A stretch of DNA of 64,000 nt from Trichoderma breve (Eukaryota; Ascomycota; Sordariomycetes; Hypocreales; Hypocreaceae). A program made the position numbers and the translations under genes. The stretch covers positions 1,736,001-1,800,000 of the forward strand of contig NC_079233.1 in NCBI RefSeq assembly GCF_028502605.1, written 5' to 3'. Of this stretch, positions 36,535 to 45,590 are shown piece by piece (the stretch's first letter is position 1; every line of letters begins with the position of its first letter). The notes under the pieces were generated by a model that saw nothing but the letters and a program-made list of their open reading frames with translations, did not search any database and was not told the DNA's origin.

Positions 36535-37200
36535 ATGTCGAAACCCAAAAACTGGCCTGCAACGCTCCCCTATCTCAAAGCCCCTCTCTACGGCAAAGAC
36601 ATTTCCCCCTCACACATCCAATTCCTCCGCACAAAACCCCCCAACGACAACAGCGCCATCGACCAAGTCCCCATAGCACCAGCCTCGTCGCCCGCAACGG
36701 AAACTCCATGCCCGCGCGTCAAGATCCAGGCCATCACGGACAGAAATCATCCAGCATACGGCCAGTTCGGGCTGTTTGCAGCGCAGAACATTGCGCCGGG
36801 GGAGCTGATTCTAGCGTACCTTGGGAGATTGCATGGACGGGCGACGACGAGCGAGGAGAGTGACTATGATCTTTGGCTGGATCGGGAGATGGATGTAGCG
36901 GTGGATGCGGCGGGGGAAGGGAATGAGGGGAGGTTTGTGAATGATTATCGGGGGATTAAGGGTAAGGAGAGGGCGAATGCGAGGTTTGGGAATGTGTTTT
37001 GTGAGAGATGGGGGGAGGTTTGCGTTGGGGTTTGGGCAGTGGGAGGAGGGAAGAATGTGAAAGAGGATGGGAAGAAGAAGATGAAGAAGAAGAGTGAAGG
37101 GGGGATTAAGAAGGGGGAGGAGATTTTGGTGAGTTATGGGAAGGGATTTTGGGATGAGAGGAGGAAAGATGGTGATGGTGATGGTGGAGGGGAGAAGTGA
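36535..37200 (+). CDS. small SET-domain protein
   Basis: A single 221-aa frame with no intron. The SET-type core covers about residues 60-205. It starts VKIQAITDRNHPAYGQFGLF, continues APGELILAYLG, then GRFVNDYRGI in the position of the usual cofactor-binding NHS/C motif, and ends GEEILVSYGKGFW with the expected Tyr. It is probably a protein lysine methyltransferase, but the usual Asn-His pair is Asn-Asp here and the post-SET cysteines are absent, so target and activity are uncertain. A Lys/Gly-rich insert (about 175-198, KKKMKKKS) splits the domain. Base composition is odd: the first third of the coding strand is C-rich, and the last 400 bases are almost all purine, rich in GGGG and GAGG words. 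The stop lies 2 nt before an inverted repeat. Confidence 0.8.
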   Translation: MSKPKNWPATLPYLKAPLYGKDISPSHIQFLRTKPPNDNSAIDQVPIAPASSPATETPCPRVKIQAITDRNHPAYGQFGLFAAQNIAPGELILAYLGRLHGRATTSEESDYDLWLDREMDVAVDAAGEGNEGRFVNDYRGIKGKERANARFGNVFCERWGEVCVGVWAVGGGKNVKEDGKKKMKKKSEGGIKKGEEILVSYGKGFWDERRKDGDGDGGGEK

Positions 37201-37202
37201 GG

Positions 37203-37522
37203 CAAGCGGAGGACAGAAAACCTGAGAACCAAGAAGCTTTCGAACATACAAGAGTTGAATCATACATTACAGAGGGAGTAGCTGCTATATTTACATTTCC
37301 CTAGTAAATGCTATTTTATCTATATTTCTCTAATATCTACTGTCATAGCTATATTTCTCTAGTAACTAATATTACTACATAAGTATATATAGTAAAATTC
37401 GGGTGCTGGCTAAATAGGTCTTCACCTATAAAAGCACTACTTGATCAGTTGGTAAGGCGCTCATATTACTAAATGCATGTATTTGTTTATTTTGTAGTCT
37501 CGCTTTTTCTGTCCTCCGCTTG
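37203..37522. repeat. AT-rich segment bounded by 18-bp perfect inverted repeats (MITE-like)
   Basis: CAAGCGGAGGACAGAAAA at 37203-37220 has its exact reverse complement at 37505-37522. The 284 bp between them are very AT-rich. They contain three related copies of a CTATATTTCTCTAGTAA-like word at about 37284, 37320 and 37348. There is no coding capacity. The structure fits a miniature inverted-repeat element or a stable hairpin near the SET transcript end. I see no clear target-site duplication. Confidence 0.55.
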
Positions 37523-37903
37523 GTAGGTAATAAGACGAATCACATTGTAACAAGATATATAGATCATAGAGTTCTTTGCTTAGTTTACGTTACAGAGTCT
37601 CATACTCTACAGTTTCAAATCTTCCTCACGTAGAAAACACATGATAATAATAATACTAAAAGGTATAACCCCCGGTGTTCCGTGGCGCCACCCAACCAGC
37701 CCTTACGCCGGCCCCCTTCCCAACGATACCGGCAAAGAGCAATAAAAAAAAACAAATAACAACAAGTTTAATAAGATACAACAAAGGGCAAGAATCAAGT
37801 TTTGATATCCCTTTCCAACGCCCTACGCATGCTGAGCAGTCCCAAAAAAACAGAGAGAGAGAGCCAAAAAGAACATCCCCCGTGATTGCAGTCGGCAGTT
37901 TCA
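37523..37903. other. 3' flank of the MYST acetyltransferase gene
   Basis: AT-rich sequence with no recognisable gene; probably holds the acetyltransferase 3' untranslated region. Confidence 0.4.
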
Positions 37904-40900
37904 CTATTCGTCTTCGCCCTCAGCATCCACATCCAATTCTTCTTCCTCTTCGTCTCTCCCATTGATCCCTTGGTCCGATGCCGCCGCTGCCTGGCCGCCC
38001 AGCTGTACTACGCTTAGCACAAATCCGTTGCTCGACGGCTGAGGAGTCATGACTCGAACTTCGTCCTTAGCAGGCTCTTCGTCACCCAAAGAGGTTGAAA
38101 CGCTGTGATCGCCGTCTGTAACCAAGTCTGCTCCAAGAGCTGCCCTGTCTCTCCATCCAGGGGGTAATCCCGGCCCGCTGTCTGCATTGCCGTAGTCCGA
38201 CTTCTTCGTCCCCTTAGGCCACCTGCCAGGGCCACGGCCAGTGCCGCCGGTCCTTCTCCTAGATCCGCTGCTTCTAGGGCGGCTGGCAGTAGGTCGCCGG
38301 CTGCTTCCCCCAGCCCTTTTCGGGCGTGGTCGAGAGCTGCTGCCGCCGCCCGAGCTGCGAGGCACCAATGGTCTGCTCACGCTCTGTCGCGAGCGGTCGG
38401 CACGGCGGCTACCGGCTACAGGTGGGAAAACCTCAAAGCGGTGTGGTGGTATATCGCGATAAGGTGTCATCCAATCTGGTTCGGAATCCTCCACATCATC
38501 CATAGCTTCGTCTTGCGGTTCTGCGTTTTCTTTATCTTCAGGTGCCATCTTCTCCTCAATCGACAAGATTGGTGTAAAGCCGGGGTTGCTATTACTCGAA
38601 TCACCCGTCTCCGATGCAGAACCAATTCTCGACTGAGGCCCATCGTTCATTTCACCATTCATCATCATTGAATGGTTTTCTCCCGATATGCCGTTTGCGC
38701 CCTCCTCAAGCTTAGCTTCATCGTCTTCCCGAGGGGCAATTGTATTAATAGGCGGGCCAAGCTCAAAGTTGACAGCATTGCTGCGACCCATCACATATGG
38801 CGTCCACGCAAGAGCCTCGGGCTTCAGCTGCACATAACCCTTGGATTCCCATTTGGCCACGTACTGTCGGCAGTACTCTAAATCGATCCGGAAGGCATAC
38901 ACCTTTGTCTGAGGATCTCGCACCAGCGCTCGAAGGCCTTCTAAAGCGGCAATCACGTCGTCTGGTGTCATACCTGTATCATCGGATATTTGCCTGATAC
39001 TCAGGCCGTTTTGCTTGTGCTGATCGTCCTTCAACGTCTCGATGAAGTATCGGCAGAGCCGTAGACGCCAGTAGTTTCTATAGGAGACCAGGCCCATATC
39101 GGAAAGTGGCTTCTCTGGAGACCCCGTCTTCTCCTCGACTTTGGTAAGGAGATATGAGAAATCAATGAGTAGGTTGCCGTATCCCTTTCTCTGGTGGATA
39201 GGCAAGGTTAAAATGCATGAGACGTTGTTTTGGCTGCTTGCACGCTTCTCTTTGGAGAAGTAGCCGACAAAATGATAGCCGCAGTCATCGTACTCACACA
39301 AGACGTAAAACAAGAATGGTTCCACGTCGTAATACAATGTCTTGGACCCTAGGAAAAGCTTTGCCAAAAGACACAGGTTTTGGCAGTAGACTGGGTTCTT
39401 GCGGCCGTCAACCTCAAACACCGACACTGATCCATGTCGATAAATCTCGTCACCCGGAGGATGCTTCGCAGCGCATTTGAGCTTATGGCGCCACGCTACG
39501 TAGTCTGAGTTCATGTATTTTAGGCAGAACTCGCATATGTACAGCACGCGATTCCTGCTGTACTCGGCTGGATATGGTGCTGCGTACCACGTATCGATCT
39601 CCCAGCCGCCAAACTCGATGCACTCTATCTGGCTGGCATTATCGCTTGACTTCTTCGACTTGCGAATGGGCATGTCCACTTCTGCCTGCATTGCCAGCAC
39701 ACGTGCTCTCCATTCATCCTCTGCACGCTGCTTGGCTTGGTCAAATCGTCTCCGATCGTCAGGCTGCGGGAGCGTCTTTGATGTGTCTGCTTCCGCTTCT
39801 GTCAAGATACCACCGTAAGGCTTGCCCTTCATATCTTCGGTTTCTTTATCAAATAAGGAGTAGAAAGGTGTTGAATAGGAATCAGTGGTGAAGGGCGTCA
39901 GGAATGCGGCAGGCGGTGCCGTAACGGCTGCAGAGTTGGGGCGCACAGCTGATGGTGCGACTGGAGTCCGTGGCGGCCGCGTGCTTGCTCCAGAACGCCT
40001 CCGTTCTCTTCGTCTGCGTGAAAGTATCTCTTTGAGGTTCCCTGGCCGCACGCGCATCGTCACGACGAGAGACACTCGTGACTTCTTTTCGATGACAACG
40101 AGAGATGGGCGAGCAACTTTTAGACGAACCGCACGGGAGCTTCCCCTCGTTTGCTCCGCTGATTTGCTATCAGTATCTTCATTACCCGATGCAGCGTCTG
40201 TTGAGAGACCCCGCCGGCGTCTCCGCAGGGCAATTGTGGCTTCTTCAGGCTCAGCAGACGAAGTCTTTCTCTTCCGCAATAGACGAGGCTCGTCCGAGGC
40301 TTCTGCATGGGCTGCGGGGTCGTTGAGGTTGGGTTCTGCCTCTGCGCCATCTTGCATGTGATGTCTAGGAGAGAGTTCAGGAGGGGCATCAGAGAGCTGC
40401 GACTCAGGCCTAGTTTCGTCGTCAACGCTGGCCCCTCTCTCTCGTTCTTCGGGCTCTTCCTCCTCCTGGTCAGAGTCGCTATTATCACACTCTGGACATT
40501 TCCAACGTTTTGCAGCTGGACCTAAGTCAGTGACATATTTTCAGGGACAGTTGACAATGACTTACTGTTCTGTTCGCTCATCGCCGCCGCATCTCGTGCG
40601 CATTGCTGGTGAGCTGAGATACGTTAGCCAAGCCTGTATTGACATTTTCCAGCTTCTCCAGGACCCACCATTTTCGTTACATCTGGAGCACGTCAGGAAT
40701 GCCTCGAAATCCTCACTCGGGTCGTTCTCTTCATCTTGTTTACAAAACATGCAGACGTTTGAAGGGCCGGTCTCTGACTCGTCGTCCTCTTCCACCTCTC
40801 CAGCATCTTCCCAAGCGGGCTCCTCGTCAGAATCATCCTCAGCATTACTGAGCGGTTCTGAAACATCACTCTCCGCATCTTCATCATCCTCGTCCTCATC

Positions 40901-41356
40901 ATCCGTATCCCCTGGCTTGATCTTGACGGCGCCAACCCCTTCATCACCGTCTTCTTCACCATCCGCATCTTCGTCTTCTTCGTCTTCCTCTTCGTCGTCG
41001 TCATCATTATCGTCGTCGTTCATTTGGAAGGGGCGGCCGTTGCTGACCACAATCTGCTGATCCACAACAATCTCGGTATAATCTTCTCCCTCCGCATCCT
41101 GATCCATTTCCTCGTCGATCTCCTCTCCAGAAGCGTCACGATCACTCAGCTCGTCGTCGTCATCCTCCTCGTCCACCTCCATGCCGTCAGTGCCCCTTAT
41201 GGTAGTCTGGGCAAAGACTGTGCTCATAGTCCTCTCCTTTGTAGCTGCTGGTGTAAACACATCCTCGCCAGCCGTATCTGCCGTCTCGTATTCAGCGTCT
41301 TCAGAGAGCATGACGCTCTGCTGCAGCTCCTCCTCCATCGACTGCGCACTCGTCAT
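37904..41356 (-). CDS. MYST-family histone acetyltransferase with PHD finger (Sas3/KAT6-like)
   Basis: Three exons (41356-40669, 40613-40566, 40521-37904) join in frame to 1117 aa. The N-terminal 200 residues are extremely acidic. A PHD finger spans about 202-259 (CMFC, CSRCNEN joined to AHQQCAR, then KRWKCPEC); both introns fall inside it. A basic Arg/Ser-rich region follows. The MYST domain starts near residue 545 with a C2HC finger (CEFCLKYM...WRHKLKC, about 575-595). It includes LGSKTLYYD with the conserved autoacetylated Lys (about 639), SCILTLP with the catalytic Cys (about 681), the acetyl-CoA loop QRKGYGNLLIDFSY (about 689-702) and the catalytic Glu of VEEKTG. The C-terminus is basic then acidic. 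PHD plus MYST suggests the NuA3 catalytic subunit (H3 acetylation), which is inferred. Confidence 0.92.
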
Positions 41357-41979
41357 GGTTATCGCTGCTTAATGGAACTCTCAGAGTAGAGATGTGGTTC
41401 TGACGATGGCATATCGATCGAGACTCGGCGTTTGCGATCTGGACTCGGGTGGCATGTGTGGCGCTCTCTTGATAGGCTTCGTGAAGCAGAAAGTGGCTAA
41501 TTGCCGCTATTTCCAGGTAAGCCATATGGAATCACCCAACTAGACGCATAGATCCTACCTGTAAATTTGCATGTTGCCGCAGCGGTTTTCTGTTGACTGC
41601 TGCTGGAAGCAATGCGACAACAAATCACCACAGTCGCGTTCTCCAAGCTTGCCCCAAAGTCGCGGAAGCAGGAGTCACAGTGCGTGCGCATTCAACAATC
41701 GCGTTTCCCCGCCAAAGATTGACTCGCTTACAGTATGAAAACACAGTGCGCTAACTATACGTTGGTACAGGGATGTCCCGCTGAGGCCTCAGGCATCCAA
41801 ATTGATAGCTCCAATTGGTCCTCTGCCCACTGACGTGCAGGCTCAGTATCAAGAACGACGCTCGGCAGAATCTCGATATTGCGGCCGTGTTCCGATTGTC
41901 GAGCGGTCAATTCGATTTCGACCTCTTTTACTCAACCGACATATAGCCCAGAAGACCGTCGAGGCGGCACAGCACAACC
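41357..41979. promoter_or_regulatory. divergent promoter region, MYST acetyltransferase / NDUFA1-like
   Basis: This 620-bp gap separates two head-to-head genes. No coding region is recognised; fragments in several frames do not join into anything familiar. Confidence 0.45.
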
Positions 41980-42503
41980 ATGCCTGTCCCTTTCGAAACC
42001 CTGATACCGTATGGTATCATGATTGTCGTGCGTATTACAGCGAGCGAGATTTCACCACAGGGAAATGCGAGGCGGCTCACAGTTTGCGAATAGATGTTTG
42101 GTGTCTCGGGTACCGGGCTTGCAGCCTTCAAGACGTGGCAGAACGAGGGCAAGCGACCGCGCTATTCATTGGATCAGTGGGACAAGGTCAGTCAACTCCA
42201 GCCGGGAATGCGGTTATTTGCACTCGATAACTAACTATTACTTGCAGCAAAGTAAGAAACTCTCTATCAGACGAATTTTCATTCCGTACAGACACCGGTC
42301 GATTTGGATACTAACGAACTCGAAGTGATGGAGCGAGACCGACGCCTGACAGGCACCTTGAGAGGACAAACCGACAACCCAGAGGCTCCATTGGGATTCG
42401 AATTCAGCAATGGATGGAAGGTAAAGTCGACTCGCATACACATCTCATCTTACGGACAAACAAATGCTGATACTGCATATAGCTGGAGAAGAGATTCACC
42501 TAA
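41980..42503 (+). CDS. NADH:ubiquinone oxidoreductase NDUFA1-like 9.5 kDa subunit
   Basis: This is an accessory subunit of respiratory complex I in the inner mitochondrial membrane. Five exons join in frame to 86 aa: 41980-42027, 42094-42186, 42248-42251, 42326-42420 and 42483-42503. The protein starts MPVPFETLIPYGIMIV and continues MFGVSGTGLAAF (one membrane segment), then NEGKRPRYSLDQWDKQMMER and RDRRLTGTLRGQTDNPEAP, ending NGWKLEKRFT. This matches the small fungal NI9M/NDUFA1 family along its whole length. The third exon is only CAAA: it supplies Gln and the first base of Met. Without it the reading runs AAG-TGA and stops. The gene is too broken up to stand out as an open frame. It ends 216 bp from the convergent NCS6 gene. 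Confidence 0.9.
42248..42251 (+). other. 4-nt microexon (CAAA) of the NDUFA1-like gene
   Basis: CAAA is preceded by ...ACTATTACTTGCAG (acceptor with CTAAC branch) and followed by GTAAGA (donor). The next acceptor is CGAAG at 42325 with ACTAAC upstream. Including the four bases reads DKQMMERD, the family sequence. Omitting them, or retaining the following intron, gives a stop codon or an unrelated tail. Confidence 0.8.
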
Positions 42504-42719
42504 GGAACCATTTATTTGTATACAACCCAACAGACTAGAGAGGGGGACCTCGGAATCCAAAATGAAAGAAAGTGTATATACCAGACTACGAGTGGGCTTG
42601 ACTGGATGGCAGACGACCGATATGGAGCCCAAATTCGGCATCGTTACCCAAGCATTCACATGGCAGTGCTAATAAATGTTGGCTTATGTTGGGAATTTAT
42701 TGGCAAAAAAAATCTAACC

Positions 42720-43898
42720 CTATATTGAAATCTCCGGTCGGTTCTTGTTGAGACTTTCCAATAATGTGCACGCCTGGCACATTGCTTGGCTAGACATGTA
42801 GCCGCACTTGACGCATTTTCCGAGCGTCTGTAGTTGAACAGGGCCGGGCTCCTTGGAGCGGCGCTGCCGTACAGGGAGCTTCACGACATCGTCATCATTG
42901 ACTTTGGGTGTGCCATTTGATGTGATCTCAGTCTCCAACCCATTATCCACAGGTTGTTCCGTGGTGCTTGCCTCCACTTGGGTGATTTTGTTCCCTGTTG
43001 TTCGAGCATTGGCCGATCCACAGCCTCCCATGCCCTCGCTTTCGTCACAGGCGCATGCCCCTTGTCCTTTATCCGGCGTTAGACGGGCCATGTCCTCGCC
43101 GCTCCGGACAATATCCAATATTGCACTTGGCCGGACCTTTTCCAAATTCTTGATGAGACTTCTCGCTGTCCCTCGAAATGCCTCGGGGCTGTATATGCAT
43201 TCTGTACTGAAATAGTCCAGCTTCTTGTGATGTGCATACAGCACAATCTCCTTCTCGTAGGCGTACTTGAGAGGTTTGCTTCTCTTGACGTCGTTCAATG
43301 AGCCGCCCGTAACAATGCTGGTGCTACGGGATAGTCGAGGCAAATCTCCCCTAAGAAGATTCATGAGGACAGTCTCTGCAACATCATCCGCATTGTGTCC
43401 GGTAACAACATGCTTGATTCCCAGCGTCTTTGCACCCCGGTCCAACGCCTGCCGACGGAAAACACCACAGTATGTGCAGTTTCCTTTCTTTCCAATAGTC
43501 TCCACGACTTGGTCCATTGTCCAGCCATATAGTTCATCATAACCCACAATCTTCAAGGGCATGTCGTACTGAACTGCGTTTCGCTTCACTGTTTCCAGGG
43601 AATCATCTCGATAGCCTTTGATGCCCTCGTCTATGCTGAGAAGAACGAGATCAAGTTCATACTTGTGGCGCTCGTTGAGGGTCTTCAGAACAGATGCCAG
43701 CACTGTTGAATCCTTGCCTCCTGACGCTCCAATAGCAACCTTTTCTCCGGGGTAGAATAACTTGGACGAGATGATGGTATGATGTACTTCATCCTCAAAG
43801 ACGGTGATGAAGCATTCGCGACATAGTTTGTGATGGTTCTTTGGCCGCTTAACAACTGCCTTGTTCGTCTGGCAGCGTACGCATGTGGTTGGCGGCAT
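42720..43898 (-). CDS. NCS6: Ncs6/Ctu1, cytoplasmic tRNA 2-thiolation protein
   Basis: Ncs6 with Ncs2 thiolates wobble U34 of Lys, Glu and Gln tRNAs, using sulfur from the Urm1 relay. A single intronless frame of 392 aa. The N-terminal zinc site is CVRC (residues 6-9) and CREC (26-29). The PP-loop ATP motif GASGGKDST spans 58-65. CTYCG (141-145) supplies catalytic Cys, and [14 protein letters not shown] follows at 167-180. A third Cys occurs in the conserved [15 protein letters not shown]. The C-terminal zinc pair is KCVKC and CQAC, then [10 protein letters not shown] low-complexity insert of about 70 residues (about 280-350), with a Cys/Gly-rich start ([13 protein letters not shown]), separates core and tail. 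The start [10 protein letters not shown] is the family start. Confidence 0.96.
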   Translation of the reverse strand: MPPTTCVRCQTNKAVVKRPKNHHKLCRECFITVFEDEVHHTIISSKLFYPGEKVAIGASGGKDSTVLASVLKTLNERHKYELDLVLLSIDEGIKGYRDDSLETVKRNAVQYDMPLKIVGYDELYGWTMDQVVETIGKKGNCTYCGVFRRQALDRGAKTLGIKHVVTGHNADDVAETVLMNLLRGDLPRLSRSTSIVTGGSLNDVKRSKPLKYAYEKEIVLYAHHKKLDYFSTECIYSPEAFRGTARSLIKNLEKVRPSAILDIVRSGEDMARLTPDKGQGACACDESEGMGGCGSANARTTGNKITQVEASTTEQPVDNGLETEITSNGTPKVNDDDVVKLPVRQRRSKEPGPVQLQTLGKCVKCGYMSSQAMCQACTLLESLNKNRPEISI

Positions 43899-44399
43899 CT
43901 TGTAAGGAATCTAATGTGAATATGTGGTGCAATGGGATGAGGTTGCCGGCAGTCGTTGATGTGTGTACTCCAGTATACGTATACAGCGGAGCCGTATATA
44001 CTGACTGTTTTTAAGTTGAAGGGATTTCGAGCAATTTTATCTCTAAATAAAACAAAAGGGTATAATATGGATCCGGTCTCTTCACAATATCACAGATTCA
44101 TCAAATGGACTCCAGACAAACTCTCAAGGCGCCAAGCATTGGAAATGACTCCAGGGTACTTCCTTATCTCTTATCGATCTTTTTTCTCAGCAATCGATAG
44201 GATCACGTGCTAAAGCGCCACACCAGCCACACCTCGAAGCCTTCTGATAGCGTTAGGGCCCACAAGTCGCGGGACGCCAAAGCCCTAATTTTCCGCCCAC
44301 GAGCTAACCAACGAACTTTTCTTTTACTCTTCTTCGCAACCTGCCTCCAAGGAAATTTGTTCAACCTCGACAAATCACCCCCGTCGCCCATAGTACAAG
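43899..44399. promoter_or_regulatory. divergent promoter region of NCS6 and eL8, with telobox-like words
   Basis: This 500-bp head-to-head gap contains CACGTG at 44204-44209. It also has two telomere-like words close to the eL8 start: TTAGGG at 44253-44258 and CCCTAA at 44283-44288. TTAGGG/CCCTAA boxes are known promoter elements of ribosomal protein genes in many fungi (Tbf1-type binding). That they work here is inference. Confidence 0.5.
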
Positions 44400-45590
44400 A
44401 TGGTAAGTTAACAGTCAACCAAAAGACTCTAATGGCCACAGTTTGTGAGTCAAATGCGCGAAAGCGCAATTGATGCAACAGCGTCTCGCTTTTATGCAAA
44501 CCTGTTGGAAAACATTCCGCCTGACGTTCACACCTCGTGTGTGGACTGAATGGTGAAGACTTGGCTGGAGACACAAATGTGTTGCTGAAATATGCCACAA
44601 TGTGTTCTCGTTAGAGTTCAGAGAAGACTTTTTGGCTTGAGCCCCTCGCTGATGTCTTCTTTTCTCAATGACAGCCTCCCAAATCTGGCAAGAAGGTCGC
44701 CCCTGCTCCGTTCCCTCAGAGCAAGGCTGGCAAGAAGGGACCTAAGGTTAGTGAAAAATTTTATGCTCCCCCAAACATGTTGAGATGACACCTCGTAGAT
44801 ATCTAACAAGATGGCATAGAACCCCCTCATCGAGAAGCGCCCTCGCAACTATGGCATCGGCCAGGACATCCAGCCCAAGCGAAACCTGTCTCGCATGGTA
44901 AAGTGGCCCGAGTATGTCCGCCTCCAGCGCCAGCGCAAGATCCTTCGCCTGCGTCTCAAGGTCCCCCCCTCTCTGGCCCAGTTCCAGCACGTCCTTGACC
45001 GCAACACTGCCGCCCAGGCTTTCAAGCTCCTCAACAAGTACCGACCTGAGACCAAGGTCGAGAAGAAGGAGCGTCTCCTGAAGGAGGCTACCGCCGTCAA
45101 GGAGGGCAAGAAGAAGGAGGATGTCAGCAAGAAGCCCTACACCGTCAAGTACGGTCTCAACCACGTCGTTGGCCTGATTGAGAACAAGAAGGCTTCTCTC
45201 GTCCTCATCCCCAACGATGTTGACCCCATTGAGCTGGTTGTCTTCCTTCCTTCTCTCTGCAAGAAGATGGGCATCCCCTACGCCATCATCAAGGGCAAGG
45301 CTCGTCTCGGCACTGTCGTCCACAAGAAGGTCAGTCAAGTTCCCAGATGTAAAAAGAGCCATGAAAGAGGAAAACTAACTCTGTTGTAGACCGCTGCTGT
45401 CCTCGCCCTCACTGAGGTCCGCTCTGAGGACAAGAACGAGCTGTCCAAGCTCGTCTCTGCCATCAAGGATGGCTACCTGGAGAAGCACGACCAGGTCCGC
45501 CGACAGTGGGGTGGTGGCATCATGGGCCCCAAGGCTCAGATGCGCATCATCAAGAAGCAGAAGGCTCTTGAGGCTGCTACCAAGATCTAA
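44400..45590 (+). CDS. RPL8: 60S ribosomal protein eL8 (RPL8)
   Basis: Large-subunit ribosomal protein eL8 (L7a/L8). Four coding exons (44400-44402, 44675-44746, 44820-45329, 45390-45590) join in frame to 261 aa. The first coding exon is the ATG alone, followed at once by GTAAGT. Exon 2 gives [20 protein letters not shown]. The conserved core is complete: [19 protein letters not shown], the L7Ae-type RNA-binding fold ([50 protein letters not shown]) and the C-terminus ending ALEAATKI. Codon choice is strongly biased to C-ending codons (AAG, GTC, CTC), as expected for a highly expressed gene. Length fits the family. Confidence 0.96.

Noticed and set aside
37435..37462. Sequence resembling a tRNA D-arm (TTGATCAGTTGGTAAGGCGC)
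   Set aside because: No matching T-arm, anticodon arm or acceptor stem follows; at most a degenerate fragment inside the inverted-repeat element.
42023..42328. 101-codon frame overlapping the NDUFA1-like gene
   Set aside because: It reads intron 1 and the microexon with its following intron; the family sequence is only recovered by splicing.
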